NCBI RefSeq assembly: GCF_025963695.1 | Contig: NZ_JAOQAH010000047.1 | Location: 1-64,000 of the forward strand | Length of the DNA stretch: 64,000 nucleotides | Direction: 5' to 3' | Source of the DNA: Segetibacter sp. | Lineage (GTDB): Bacteria > Bacteroidota > Bacteroidia > Chitinophagales > Chitinophagaceae | Shown: in pieces, positions 19,801 through 28,728 of the stretch | How positions within the stretch are numbered: the stretch's first letter is position 1 | Layout: each line of letters opens with the position of its first letter | The notes under the pieces: model-generated | The model's database searches: none | Told to the model about the DNA's origin: nothing | What the model saw: the letters and a program-made list of their open reading frames with translations, nothing else | Program-made: the position numbers and the translations under genes

Positions 19801-19972
19801 CAGCAAAGCTCATTTGAATAAAGGCAGTAATCAGCAATAGAAGCGTGAGTCTTATTCGCCTGACTAACTTTCGCCTAAATGGTGCCGGAGGGGGAAGAAG
19901 GCTTGGAACTAGCAGCGTTTTAACACTGTCATAGTCAGCACACTTTTGCCCAGCTAGCGTAGTGAATTTCAT
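16805..19972 (-). CDS. susC: SusC/RagA family TonB-dependent outer membrane transporter
   Basis: 1055 aa. An unusually long positively charged leader (about 40 residues, with PPPAPFRRKLVRRIR) precedes the hydrophobic signal. Next come the carboxypeptidase-regulatory-like domain (ITGRVTDEAGTPISGVSVTL), the TonB-box/plug region with VVVGYGTQKKVNMTGS, the plug domain (LIVVDGMPDVDINRIN, SVYGSRAANGVILITT) and a beta-barrel ending in aromatic SIAINLSF. There is no STN domain, so it probably does not signal directly to an anti-sigma factor. It heads a four-gene operon with susD. Two CCTTAAGG palindromes lie upstream at 20045-20071. Confidence 0.97.
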   Translation of the reverse strand: MKFTTLAGQKCADYDSVKTLLVPSLLPPPAPFRRKLVRRIRLTLLLLITAFIQMSFAAPITGRVTDEAGTPISGVSVTLKGTTTGASTNSEGRFTINVPDLKGSLVFTFVGYTAQEVSIDGRTSIDIKMAAGVNTLNEVVVVGYGTQKKVNMTGSVSTVNVDEKLTNRALPNVSSGLSGLVPGLAAVQSSGMAGNNEASLIIRGLGTVNNASPLIVVDGMPDVDINRININDVETISVLKDATSASVYGSRAANGVILITTRTGKGQKRTTMNFQSNSSFTTPTKAMEFMADYPRALTLHQSRTSTSQLLANQKFRNGTIDQWMALGMVDPIAYPNTDWWDVIMRTGTFQNYNLSASGGNESSNFFASVGMKNEKGLQINNDYKQYNARFNFDYKVKRNMNLGVRFNGNWSNFTYALSEGFTDPDGTNTAGNDMQYAIAGMLPYDPKTGYFGGVMAYNEDPQAYNPYTLYINQLNHTSRQEANTSMYYDWTLIPGLTARADYALNYYNDFRWNAPMPNQAYNFQTNSLGSRVYVGPNAGISNQTRTGYKTLFNGRLTYNRKFGTNHEITALAVYSEEYWNDRFQASSRNDRLYPTLTEIDAALTDIQGTGGNSSAEGLRSYIGRINYTGFNKYLFEANIRADGSSKFLEGSRFGYFPSVAVGWRFTEEDFISSFTDKFLTTGKFRLSYGSLGNNSGVGRYEQMETLRTLNYVIGTNVQRGFANSKMINRFLSWETTTVLNAGLDLTFLNNRLTTTIDYYDRLTSGMNRPSQMSILLTGAYTAPRTNIGNLRNRGIETDISWRDRIGKLRYGVSVNASYNRSNLEKWSDFLGRGSTFLNAPYRFVYTYVDRGIAQTWQDVYNATPQGAAPGDILREDLNGDGRITDVDRKALTGYNEDRPTTFFALNANASWKGFDLAILMQGAAGRKDFWLNNYNNVNFGTERYAATWQHWNNPWSVENRNGLWPRLGGSGSNREVTTFWMDNMSYLRFKNIQLGYNIPAKMLTRIGVSNLRIVGSAENLGTLTSYRGLDPEKQADDQNLYPINKSYSIAINLSF

Positions 19973-20044
19973 ACTATTGTTGTTTGAGGTTTTGCGAACT
20001 ATTATTACTTACTTTTCTGTTATACTATTGGTGTCAATATTAAT

Positions 20045-20071
20045 CCTTAAGGCTATGCAATAACCTTAAGG
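20045..20071. promoter_or_regulatory. Two CCTTAAGG palindromes upstream of susC, candidate operator
   Basis: Identical 8-bp palindromes at 20045-20052 and 20064-20071, with centres 19 bp apart (close to two helical turns), about 75-100 bp upstream of the susC start. The spacing suits a dimeric regulator bound twice on one DNA face. The remaining part of the 611-bp divergent region 19973-20582 shows no gene I can support. Confidence 0.4.
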
Positions 20072-20582
20072 TCGAAAATGTTGCAGGCTTTTCTAATGGG
20101 CATGCGCAGATGAGTGCGAGCTATCTCAATAACTGCATAGAAGTGGGTATAACTAAACTTTACTGTATATGTTTTAACAGTATTAACTGAAGATGCTTTC
20201 AACATGAAAATGAATGTAAGAAAATTTGGAGGCTGAGTTCATATAGCTAAGCCAGGTTTAAAAATCAATCGTTATAACTCCTGTACACAATGCACAAATA
20301 AGCAGACATTAGAGACATTCATAATGTTGCTTGATATCTCACTGTCAGTGAAATCTTTTCTAAAAATAAGGTCTGTATAAAAAATTTTGTCAGCACTTTC
20401 TTGTGCAATTAACTAACTATTTTCGAATTCAGTGATTAATATTCGCATTTGAATTAGAAAGCCCAGCATGCGCATTTAGGTGAGTCTTGGGGGTCTGTAA
20501 AGAAGAAATAAAAAAGATAACCAAAATTTCGGATCTTCTTTTACATTCGGTTATTCCAACTTTCTCTAATGCAATTGCCCTT

Positions 20583-22058
20583 ATGACTAAAAGAATTGTT
20601 TTTGTAACCCATCTTATTCTTGCAGTTGCAATCAAAGGAGTGTTTGCTCAAAGTGTAAAAATTGAAGAACGGTCCCAGGTAAGTCAATATGGAATTACAT
20701 GGACATTTGATAAGGCGGCAAAAACAGGGCAGTTTATTACGGGGGACTGGTGGGTAGTGGGTCCTGTAACCATAGTAAAAATTACTCCAGCCCCCGGACC
20801 GGTTACTGAGGAAAAAATAGATATTAAAATTAACAGGTGGAATGATACCAGTTTAAAGATTGACACTACAATGCGCAGCGGTTCAATGATTGTGCTGAAA
20901 GCCAGTGGCACACATGGTTATGATTCAAGAAGCCGATCATTCCGTAAAGGCAACTCAATTTCAATACCGGTAACATTAGCGCCAAACGTTTCGCTTATTT
21001 CATCTGAAAGTAATACCACACTTCCTGTTGATAATTTCTGCAAGAACATTATGTGGGAAAATGAGAAAAAGTCGCAAAATGTAATGAAAGCCGCGGCAGT
21101 TCTCACTTGCTTAAAAGAAGTTCCTCCTAACGATGCTTTTCGCCCTTCGTACGCAGGAAGTGAAAAATCTTTGTTTTTGGCAAGAGATATTAAATGGGAA
21201 GTTCTTCCAAAACTAAAGGCTGTTGGCGAGGTTCCTTCCTGGGAAGAAATTGAACAGTATTTTCAACGTCCCTGGATTGACCATTTGATGAGTTGGGAAC
21301 AACAGGAGTTGGTCCCAAATAAAAATGGACCAAATTATGGTCGGGAGCACGCCCGCCTGGTGTCGATCGCCAGCTTGATGGTTTTGCTAAACGTGCCAAA
21401 AGCCAGGAAAGAAAAGCTAACAATAGAACTGATACAACGGGGAATAGATTTGTCCGGAATTGCAAAGGTAGGTGGCTATTGGAATGAAGGTGGTGGTCAT
21501 TCAAGCGGTCGTAAATGGCCAATACTTTTTGCTGGTATAATGCTTAATAAACCAACCATTACCGATTTGCCTCCAACTGCTTTTTTCCAGGAAGACACGC
21601 AAACTTATTATGGCAAGGGATGGTTCGGACAGGACGTGTTGTGGCAAATGATTACGCATCATGGAAAGCGCGATCCCTACGAGGAAAAGTCTCCCGAACA
21701 ATGGGAGAAATGGGATAAAACTTCAGAGAGCTACCGCATTTGTTGTAATGCAGTTGCGTGGGCGGGCACAGCTTTAGCCGCACGACACTTAAAAGCAATA
21801 AAGCTTTGGAATCACAATGCGCATTTTGACTACATTGACCGCTGGATGCGGCAAGACGATCCATATAAAGAGGCTCGTGGAAAATTTGTCCGGCCCCCGG
21901 CTGAGACAACCACAACCGATCCTTTTGTAACAGCCATGTGGAAAGCATATCGTAAACACGCACCAAAACAAAACGTTGCTAAAAGTGCGAGAAAATGGGT
22001 TTGGGTAGGCAATATGGGAACGTGGGTGCCTAACTCCAAACAATTATCCAGTTTCTAG
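20583..22058 (+). CDS. Secreted protein of unrecognised family in the PUL, probably all-alpha C-terminal domain
   Basis: 491 aa from the ATG at 20583, which gives a clean signal peptide (MTKRIVFVTHLILAVAIKGVFAQS). The frame extends upstream to a TTG at 20487, but those 32 residues look non-coding. The N-terminal 130 residues are beta-rich (SQYGITWTFD, TGDWWVVGPVTIV). The C-terminal part is helical and has conserved-looking blocks GREHARLVSIASLMVLLN, GGHSSGRKWPILFAG and a tryptophan/aspartate-rich WFGQDVLW region, suggestive of an (alpha/alpha) toroid. I do not recognise a named family. It leads the plus-strand lyase cluster, so a carbohydrate-active enzyme or binding protein is a fair inference. 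Confidence 0.7.
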   Translation: MTKRIVFVTHLILAVAIKGVFAQSVKIEERSQVSQYGITWTFDKAAKTGQFITGDWWVVGPVTIVKITPAPGPVTEEKIDIKINRWNDTSLKIDTTMRSGSMIVLKASGTHGYDSRSRSFRKGNSISIPVTLAPNVSLISSESNTTLPVDNFCKNIMWENEKKSQNVMKAAAVLTCLKEVPPNDAFRPSYAGSEKSLFLARDIKWEVLPKLKAVGEVPSWEEIEQYFQRPWIDHLMSWEQQELVPNKNGPNYGREHARLVSIASLMVLLNVPKARKEKLTIELIQRGIDLSGIAKVGGYWNEGGGHSSGRKWPILFAGIMLNKPTITDLPPTAFFQEDTQTYYGKGWFGQDVLWQMITHHGKRDPYEEKSPEQWEKWDKTSESYRICCNAVAWAGTALAARHLKAIKLWNHNAHFDYIDRWMRQDDPYKEARGKFVRPPAETTTTDPFVTAMWKAYRKHAPKQNVAKSARKWVWVGNMGTWVPNSKQLSSF

Positions 22059-22209
22059 ATTTCTGCCTTTTTAAACCCGCTTTTTAATAATTCCACAATT
22101 AAAAAATTGCTTTAACTTGGTTTTCTCTAATTATTGCTGCAACAGAAGAAGACAGCGCTTCAGTATTTCTGTCTCTTTTAATAAATTTATAGTGTAACAT
22201 TCAGCCATC

Positions 22210-24090
22210 ATGAAAGCAAATGCAATATTTGTCACATTCCTAGTCTCGCTATTAACCGCCGCTACGGTACTCGCTCAAAATGATCGTATTGGTAGCGCAA
22301 AGCTTCCTGGCCATCCAAGAATTTTAATGCTAAAAGGTGAAGAGGCTGCAATTAAAAAGAATATTGCCGGCGACAAAACCTGGGCTAAAATTCACCAGGC
22401 CATCATCACAGAAAGCGATAACATAATCGCATCAGACCCAATTAAAAGAATTCAGATAGGAAGGAGGTTACTCGATAAATCGCGCGAAGCCCTACGCCGC
22501 TTGTTCATGTTGTCTTATGCTTACCGAATGACGGGGCAGCAGAAATATGCGCAGCGTGCGGAAAAAGAGATGCTAGCAATCGCCGAATTTACTGATTGGA
22601 ACCCGTCCCATTTTTTGGATGTAGGAGAAATGACCATGGCTGTTGCTATTGGCTACGATTGGTTATTTAATCAGTTATCAGAAAATTCAAGATCGGTAAT
22701 AAGAGAGGCCATACTAAAAAAAGGTCTTGAACCTTCGCTCAATCCAAAGCATAATAGCTGGCTGAAGGCCGAGCATAACTGGAACCAGGTATGCAACGCA
22801 GGCATGATGTACGGTGCCATGGCTATTTACGAGGACCACCCGGAGTTTTCGAAGCAAATGATGAACCGGGCAATAGAAACGGTTGTGCACGCAATGAAAG
22901 ATTATGGTCCCGATGGCGCTTACCCCGAGGGATACGGTTACTGGGGTTATGGAACGAGCTTCAATGTAATGCTCGTCAGTGCGCTGGAAAAAGCTTTCGG
23001 AAACGATTTTGGCTTAAATCAACAACCCGGTTTTTTAAAAACTGCCACCTTCATGCAGAACATGACTGGTCCAACAAAGCTTCCTTACAACTATTCCGAC
23101 GCTGGCAGTAATTCAGGACTTCACCCTGCCATGTTTTGGTTTGCAAACAAGACAAAAGATCCATCAGCACTTTGGGTAGAACGTGACTTCTTAATGAACA
23201 GCGATCCCAAAAGGCATGTCCGCGATCGTTTGCTTCCCGCCGTAATGCTTTGGGGAGGGGGAATGAGTATAGAAAAAATAACTCCACCAAAGTTTAATAT
23301 GTGGACAGCAGGTGGTAAAGTACCCGTTGCCTTTATGCGTACTTCATGGACGGATACGAACGCGGTATATGTGGCAATGAAAGGCGGTTCAGTCTCAGTA
23401 AATCATGCACATATGGACATCGGCTCCTTTGTAATGGACGCGAATGGTGTTAGGTGGGCAATGGACTTCGGGATGCAGGAATATGAATCATTGGAGTCTA
23501 AGGGAATACAATTGTTTGGCAGAACACAGGATGCACAGCGGTGGACAGTTTTTCGTTTAACTAACCTTGTACACAATACACTCACTTTTAATAACCAGCA
23601 CCAACGCGTAACCGGTATGGCACCAATAATTAGCTCCTCAAATAAACCCGATTTTATGAGTGCCGTTACTGATTTAAGCGAAATTTACAAAGGCTCTGTT
23701 TCAAAATCTGTCAGGGGCATTGCCCTCGTCGACCAGCAATACGCGGTCGTGCGCGACGAAATTGAAACGCTGCCTAATGAAACCACGTTACGTTGGACAA
23801 TGTTGACACCGGCTTCCGTAAAAATTACTGGCCCAAATACAGCCGAACTCACAAAAAACGGTAAGAAACTTACGTTACAAGTGCAGGAGCCTGCCACTAT
23901 TACAATGAAAACCTGGTCAACCGATCCACCTAAAGATTACGATGCGCCAAACCCCGGTACTACCCTTGTTGGCTTCGAGATAAAGCTACCTGCCAGTTCA
24001 AAAACAGCGGTTACAGTCGCGCTTGTTCCGGAAGGTGCAGAGAAAAAAGCAACACAAAAAATGCAGCCGTTGCAAAATTGGAATAAGTAG
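22210..24090 (+). CDS. Heparinase II/III family polysaccharide lyase-like protein
   Basis: 626 aa, signal peptide residues 1-22. An (alpha/alpha) toroid domain (about 100-330, with EAEHNWNQVCNAGMM-like text and YPEGYGYWGYGTSFNV containing the likely catalytic Tyr) is followed by a beta-sandwich domain with VSVNHAHMDIGSFVMD, the hallmark of the heparinase II/III C-terminal region, and VRDEIE near the end. Enzymes of this fold cleave uronic-acid-containing polymers (heparin, alginate, others) by beta-elimination. No sulfatase is nearby, so an unsulfated substrate is likelier than heparin. Followed by a copy of the intergenic repeat. Confidence 0.88.
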   Translation: MKANAIFVTFLVSLLTAATVLAQNDRIGSAKLPGHPRILMLKGEEAAIKKNIAGDKTWAKIHQAIITESDNIIASDPIKRIQIGRRLLDKSREALRRLFMLSYAYRMTGQQKYAQRAEKEMLAIAEFTDWNPSHFLDVGEMTMAVAIGYDWLFNQLSENSRSVIREAILKKGLEPSLNPKHNSWLKAEHNWNQVCNAGMMYGAMAIYEDHPEFSKQMMNRAIETVVHAMKDYGPDGAYPEGYGYWGYGTSFNVMLVSALEKAFGNDFGLNQQPGFLKTATFMQNMTGPTKLPYNYSDAGSNSGLHPAMFWFANKTKDPSALWVERDFLMNSDPKRHVRDRLLPAVMLWGGGMSIEKITPPKFNMWTAGGKVPVAFMRTSWTDTNAVYVAMKGGSVSVNHAHMDIGSFVMDANGVRWAMDFGMQEYESLESKGIQLFGRTQDAQRWTVFRLTNLVHNTLTFNNQHQRVTGMAPIISSSNKPDFMSAVTDLSEIYKGSVSKSVRGIALVDQQYAVVRDEIETLPNETTLRWTMLTPASVKITGPNTAELTKNGKKLTLQVQEPATITMKTWSTDPPKDYDAPNPGTTLVGFEIKLPASSKTAVTVALVPEGAEKKATQKMQPLQNWNK

Positions 24091-24165
24091 ATGTTACCGG
24101 TAACAATGAAACGCTGAGATACAGGATGGATTTTTTAAGTGTACCAGGCAAACAACATCTGTCAA

Positions 24166-24189
24166 CATCGTTGTGTCACTCTCTTGTAC
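24166..24189 (+). repeat. Dispersed intergenic repeat, copy 5 (GTGTCAC type)
   Basis: CATC, then GTTGTGTCACTCTCTTGTAC. It lies 76 nt after the heparinase gene stop, same orientation. Confidence 0.85.
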
Positions 24190-24327
24190 TGTAAATTTTT
24201 ACTCAGCTTCTTTCTGCAATCTGCTTCCCCGATAGCAAAAATAGGAGGATACTTAAAACATTATAGCAATTCTGACAATGGGTACCGGGCATCAAAAACA
24301 GCAGCAAACAAAAAAAGCGGAAATTAA

Positions 24328-25716
24328 ATGAAGTTATTTACACGGCAAGTTTTGCAAAACCTCAGACTTAAAATTGTCTTTCTTATAATAGCTACACCTT
24401 TTTTTCTTTTTGCTCAACCAAAAACTACCAATGGTTACAAAGGCATTTGGTTTACACTAGGCCAACTTTCTCAGTATGGAGATAAATATTCCGGGGGGTT
24501 GGGTACTTATACTTCAAGCCATATTCCCATTGCCATTTATTCAAAGCAGGTAAACAAAACATACTTTGTTTACGGAGGTACAACGGCAAGAGATGAAAGA
24601 CACCTACTTATAATGATATCGTACTACGACCATAAAAAAAAGGTCGTGCCCAAGCCAGTTGTTGTATACGATAAGGCCGGTGTAGACGATCCGCATGACA
24701 ATGCCTCTATTTCTATCGATGATAAAGGTCACATATGGGTTTTTGTCAGCGGTAGAAATACTACTCGCCCTGGTATTATCCTAAAAAGCAAAAAACCTTT
24801 CGCAATAAACAATTTTGAAAAGATGAAAGAGGGCGAAATGACTTACCCTCAGCCCTGGTGGACGAAAGAGGGCTTTTTCTACCTATTTACAAAATATACT
24901 AAAGGTCGCGAGTTGTATTGGACTACCAGTTCTGATGGTCAAGCCTGGGAGCCCGAACAAAAGCTGGCAGGAATGGGAGGCCATTACCAGCTGTCAAACA
25001 TAAACAACGGAAAGGCGGTTAGTGTCTTCAATTATCATCCTGCCGGAAATGTTGACAAACGGACTAATCTGTATTTAGTACAAACAACTGACAGAGGCAA
25101 GACCTGGACTACTATTAATGGAAAAATTGTACAAACTCCATTAACGGACATACGAAATGAAGCGTTGGTCAAGGACTTTGAAAGTGAAGGCAAGTTGGTT
25201 TACCTGAACGATGTAAATTTCGATAAAAGTGGCAATCCGGTAATATTAGCGGTAGTAAGCAAAGACTTCAAACCCGGCCCTAAAAGCGATCCGCACGAAT
25301 GGATAATCGTTCACTGGAAGAATAGTAAATGGAATTTCAACAAAGTGTGCGAATCGACGCACAACTACGACATGGGCTCCTTATATATTAATAACAATCT
25401 GTGGCAAATTATTGGGCCGACCAAAACAGGACCACAAAAATATGGAACTGGTGGAGAAATGGTTTTATGGGAAAGCTCTAACGAGGGAGAAAGTTGGAAT
25501 AACAAAAAGCAGTTGACACAAAGCAGCCAAAGAAATCATGCTTATGCCCGCAGACCTTTAAATGCTCATCCTGATTTCTATGCTTTTTGGGCGGACGGAG
25601 ATGCGGACAAATTATCTCAGTCTAAATTATACTTCTGCAACAAGGCAGGCGAAGTTTGGGAACTGCCTTATGATATGAAAAAAAAGTTCGAAAAACCTTT
25701 AAAGCTGATGAGATAA
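24328..25716 (+). CDS. BNR-4 repeat protein (PL24/sialidase-like propeller), secreted
   Basis: 462 aa, signal peptide about residues 1-30 (ending LFAQ). The beta-propeller begins NGYKGIWFTLGQLSQYGDKYSGGLGTY, then DDPHDNASISIDDKGHIWVFVSGR with a conserved His, and YYWTTSSDGQ/RGKTWTTI-type BNR repeats. This is the BNR_4 family, which contains ulvan-type lyases and uncharacterised PUL proteins. It lies between the heparinase-like and PL8 genes, consistent with attack on a uronic-acid polymer. Lyase activity is inferred from the family; binding only is possible. Confidence 0.82.
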   Translation: MKLFTRQVLQNLRLKIVFLIIATPFFLFAQPKTTNGYKGIWFTLGQLSQYGDKYSGGLGTYTSSHIPIAIYSKQVNKTYFVYGGTTARDERHLLIMISYYDHKKKVVPKPVVVYDKAGVDDPHDNASISIDDKGHIWVFVSGRNTTRPGIILKSKKPFAINNFEKMKEGEMTYPQPWWTKEGFFYLFTKYTKGRELYWTTSSDGQAWEPEQKLAGMGGHYQLSNINNGKAVSVFNYHPAGNVDKRTNLYLVQTTDRGKTWTTINGKIVQTPLTDIRNEALVKDFESEGKLVYLNDVNFDKSGNPVILAVVSKDFKPGPKSDPHEWIIVHWKNSKWNFNKVCESTHNYDMGSLYINNNLWQIIGPTKTGPQKYGTGGEMVLWESSNEGESWNNKKQLTQSSQRNHAYARRPLNAHPDFYAFWADGDADKLSQSKLYFCNKAGEVWELPYDMKKKFEKPLKLMR

Positions 25717-25739
25717 GTTAAACCCTAACTAAACACGCT

Positions 25740-26018
25740 ATGTTCATTAAACTCAACAACGTTGTTTTCAACTTATTTGCAGCAATACTTCCGTTGCTAA
25801 TTTTTTTTGGCTATCCGAATGGCAGCCAATCGCAAACCCTTCATCCTCACATTTCAGTCGAAGCGCAGGATAAACAGGCAACCCGGGAAAAAACTAATAA
25901 ACAGGAATGGGCAAAAAAGGTTTTTGACAGAATGAAATGCTTCCGTTGCTCCTTATGGTTGCTGTTTTACAATCCACAGAACGATTTTTTTACGATTCCT
26001 TCTGTTTCAAACGCCTGA
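25740..26018 (+). pseudogene. N-terminal stump of a secreted polysaccharide-lyase-like protein
   Basis: 92 aa. The first 30 or so residues form a signal peptide. QTLHPHISVEAQDKQATREKTNKQEWAKKVFDRMK resembles the opening of heparinase/alginate-lyase-type enzymes (HPHI... followed by KQEWAKK). After about residue 66 the sequence turns into a cysteine/phenylalanine-rich run and stops, and no continuation is visible in another frame before the PL8 gene at 26154. It starts only 23 bp after the BNR-4 gene. I read it as the relic of a deleted lyase gene rather than a functional small protein. Confidence 0.55.
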
Positions 26019-26153
26019 AGTAAAAATCCTGTAACAACATCTATCGCATCAACTTCAATATGACCGCTTCTACGATGAACCACAAAATGAATTACACAAT
26101 AGCTGCTACGTAAACAATTTAGTCAACAGTTATTTTATTACAAAACAAACCAT

Positions 26154-28397
26154 ATGAAAAAGGATTGGCGCCGAAGTAGTTTTTGTTTATTGACAGTAGT
26201 TTTTCTTTCTTTCTTTTTTTATGCTAATAAAGGCACCGCAGAAGGAAAAGACCTTACCCCAATTAAAACTGACCAAAAAACTCCCAATACAAAAGCAGAT
26301 GAAGACCTTGAAATCATTAGGGCTCGAATTATCGAGGATTTGCTACAACCTGCGGTACCTGTTGCCAAAGTAGAACAGCTGATTAGCACTATTAAGCCAG
26401 ATGGAAGCTGGCCGGGTATAAATTATAAGGATACAACCAAAACCGGATTTGAACATAGGATCCACCTGGAGAATATGCTTGACCTCGCAAGGGCTTATCG
26501 AAAAACAGGATCTGAATTTAAAAACAATGCGGATGTAAAAAACACACTTTCATCGGCCCTCGATTTTTGGATTGTTCATGATTTTATTTGTGAGAACTGG
26601 TGGTGGAATGAAATGGGAACGCCTAACTGGATGATCAATACATTGTTGGTAATGGATCCAGATCTCACCAAAAAGCAAAAAATCGAGGGAGCAAAAATTG
26701 CGGGTCGCGCAAGCCTGACAGGTGTGGGAGCCAGGGCGGGTGGCGACTTTGTGCCTATTGCAGGAATGGTTTGTAAACAGGGTTTGTTTCAAAAAGATGA
26801 AGCCATTCTTTCGAATGCTTTAAAGGTGATGGCGGACCAAATTGTACTTACACCATCGCGTGGTATTAATCCGGATATGGGGTTTCATCATCGCACCGAT
26901 AACGTTACCTCTATACACACTTACGGAACAAACTATGTTAGTTCATTTAGCTATTGGATGGTAAAAACGGCAGGAACTAAATATGCCTTGCCCGCTAAAG
27001 CCTTAACGTTGCTGGTAGATTATTATGTGGATGGAATAAGTAAGAGTATGGCCTACGGCATTTACCCCGACCCCGCTGCCAGGAACCGTGATTTAAGCAG
27101 GAGAGGGGAAGGCGGACATGCTGCCGGAACTGAAATTCCGGAAAACTTGTTGTTGTCAACCGACTATCGCAAAAACGATCTTGAATATCTGATCAAGGTA
27201 AGAAAGCGTTTAACTACACCCGACTTAACCTGGAACAAATACTTCTGGCATTCTTCTTATTTCGCACACCAGCGCAAGAATTATTACACTTCTGTTCGTA
27301 TGTATTCTACACGTCAGTTCAATATGGAAGTACCGCACAACGAAGAAGGTTTGAAGATGCATCATGTTGCTGACGGCGGAAATTTTCTTTCACGGACCGG
27401 TAAAGAATACGTTGACCTATTTCCGGTATGGGACTGGCAAAAGATACCCGGAACTACTGTAGTACAAAAGCCCTCTCTTCCTCCTTTTAAAGAAATAGCT
27501 AAAAAGGGAAAGACAGATTTTGTTGGTGCTGTTAGTGATGGGCAGTTTGGCGCTGCTGCTTTCGATTTTAAAAGTGTTCATGATCCGCTTTCAGCCCGCA
27601 AGTCCTGGTTCTTCTTTGACGGGGAATACGTTGGTTTGGGAGCCGGTATAAATGCAGAAGCAGAGTATGACGTAGCAACTACCCTTAATCAGTGCTTATT
27701 AAATGGGGGAGTAGTTGTTAAGTCCGGCGCCGGTACAAAAACATTGGAGAAAGGGCAACATCAGCTAAAGAATGTTTCGTGGGTGGTTCACGATAGTGTT
27801 GCCTATTTGTTTCCTGTAGCAGCCAATGTAAATATTGGCAACACAACTGCTATGGGAAGCTGGCGCGACATTAATCACCAGGCATCGGCACCTGTAGAAC
27901 CGGTTAAAAAAGACTTGTTTAGTTTGTGGTTTAATCATGGCAGAAAACCAATGGCCGCCCGTTATGCCTACATGGTCGTTCCGGGAATTAACGCCACTAC
28001 TGCCAATGGTTATCTCGCTAAATCGGGTGTTGTAATTCTTTCGAATAACCCCAACTTGCAAGCTGTGCAGAACAGAGTTTTAAATACAACAGAAGCGGTT
28101 TTCTACAAACCAGGAACTATCAAAATAAATAGTAATCTTTCACTAACTGCCGAAAGCCCTTGTATTGTATTGGTTAAAATGGGCACTAACTCAATAGAGC
28201 GAATAGCTGTATCAGATCCCACAGCGAAGCTGGCTACATTACAACTAAAAGTAACCACACCCATAGAAAACTCGGGCAAGAACTGGCGGTCTACATGGAA
28301 CAGTCAAAGCAAGGTGAGCACGATTGTGATAGATCTGCCAACTGAAGGATATGCCGGACAAAGCGCTGTGTTAGAATTTGCGGCGAGGCGACCGTAA
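26154..28397 (+). CDS. Polysaccharide lyase family 8 (hyaluronate/chondroitin AC lyase-like)
   Basis: 747 aa with an N-terminal signal/membrane anchor. The toroid domain has ENWWWNEMGTPNWM (147-160), then GINPDMGFHHRTDN with His245-246 and the HTYGTNY block with Tyr257/261, matching the Asn/His/Tyr active-site pattern of PL8. A large beta-sandwich (VYSTRQFNMEVPHNEEG, FFDGEYVGLGAGI) and a C-terminal small beta domain follow. PL8 enzymes cleave 1,4-links to uronic acid in hyaluronan, chondroitin or xanthan by elimination. With GH88 downstream and GH20/NagB-like genes in the window, an unsulfated glycosaminoglycan-like substrate is the best guess. Confidence 0.92.
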   Translation: MKKDWRRSSFCLLTVVFLSFFFYANKGTAEGKDLTPIKTDQKTPNTKADEDLEIIRARIIEDLLQPAVPVAKVEQLISTIKPDGSWPGINYKDTTKTGFEHRIHLENMLDLARAYRKTGSEFKNNADVKNTLSSALDFWIVHDFICENWWWNEMGTPNWMINTLLVMDPDLTKKQKIEGAKIAGRASLTGVGARAGGDFVPIAGMVCKQGLFQKDEAILSNALKVMADQIVLTPSRGINPDMGFHHRTDNVTSIHTYGTNYVSSFSYWMVKTAGTKYALPAKALTLLVDYYVDGISKSMAYGIYPDPAARNRDLSRRGEGGHAAGTEIPENLLLSTDYRKNDLEYLIKVRKRLTTPDLTWNKYFWHSSYFAHQRKNYYTSVRMYSTRQFNMEVPHNEEGLKMHHVADGGNFLSRTGKEYVDLFPVWDWQKIPGTTVVQKPSLPPFKEIAKKGKTDFVGAVSDGQFGAAAFDFKSVHDPLSARKSWFFFDGEYVGLGAGINAEAEYDVATTLNQCLLNGGVVVKSGAGTKTLEKGQHQLKNVSWVVHDSVAYLFPVAANVNIGNTTAMGSWRDINHQASAPVEPVKKDLFSLWFNHGRKPMAARYAYMVVPGINATTANGYLAKSGVVILSNNPNLQAVQNRVLNTTEAVFYKPGTIKINSNLSLTAESPCIVLVKMGTNSIERIAVSDPTAKLATLQLKVTTPIENSGKNWRSTWNSQSKVSTIVIDLPTEGYAGQSAVLEFAARRP

Positions 28398-28446
28398 TTC
28401 GCCGTGTTTTTTGTAGCCAATGCCTTGGTAATACTATTAACACTCC

Positions 28447-28467
28447 TGTTGCGTCGCACGCTTGTAC
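28447..28467 (+). repeat. Dispersed intergenic repeat, copy 6 (GCGTCGC type), left arm of an inverted pair
   Basis: TGTTGCGTCGCACGCTTGTAC. It lies 50 nt after the PL8 stop, same orientation, paired with the inverted copy at 28612-28633. The 305-bp gap 28398-28701 holds only this pair. Confidence 0.8.
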
Positions 28468-28611
28468 GTTTGATCTTTTTGCTGCCTTTTTTACCAACCT
28501 AAAACAGGCATAGTAAAAACGAGGAGCCGCGAATAAAAAAATAGACAGAACAAAAGCGAGCATGGGAGCCTGGAGGTAAACTAGTTGATACCGTGGAAAA
28601 AAGAAGCTACA

Positions 28612-28633
28612 GTACAAGTGAGTGACACAACAA
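28612..28633 (-). repeat. Dispersed intergenic repeat, copy 7 (GTGTCAC type), right arm of an inverted pair
   Basis: Plus strand GTACAAGTGAGTGACACAAC. It falls inside the longest open frame of the next gene (from 28585), which shows that frame's first codons are not coding and the true start is downstream. Confidence 0.85.
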
Positions 28634-28728
28634 AAGTTGAGATTGAACCGAAAGTTGGTTCAATAAAAAAAGAACTAAAAAAGATAAAAGCTGTAAGGAA
28701 TATGAAGAGTGATATAAAAACCAGGTTA

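Noticed and set aside
24139-24327. 62-codon frame after the heparinase gene
   Set aside because: It runs through a copy of the intergenic repeat, so the apparent protein is an artefact.
28585-28728. N-terminal extension of the alginate-lyase-family gene
   Set aside because: It includes the inverted repeat copy at 28612-28633, and the downstream ATG gives a clean lipoprotein signal.
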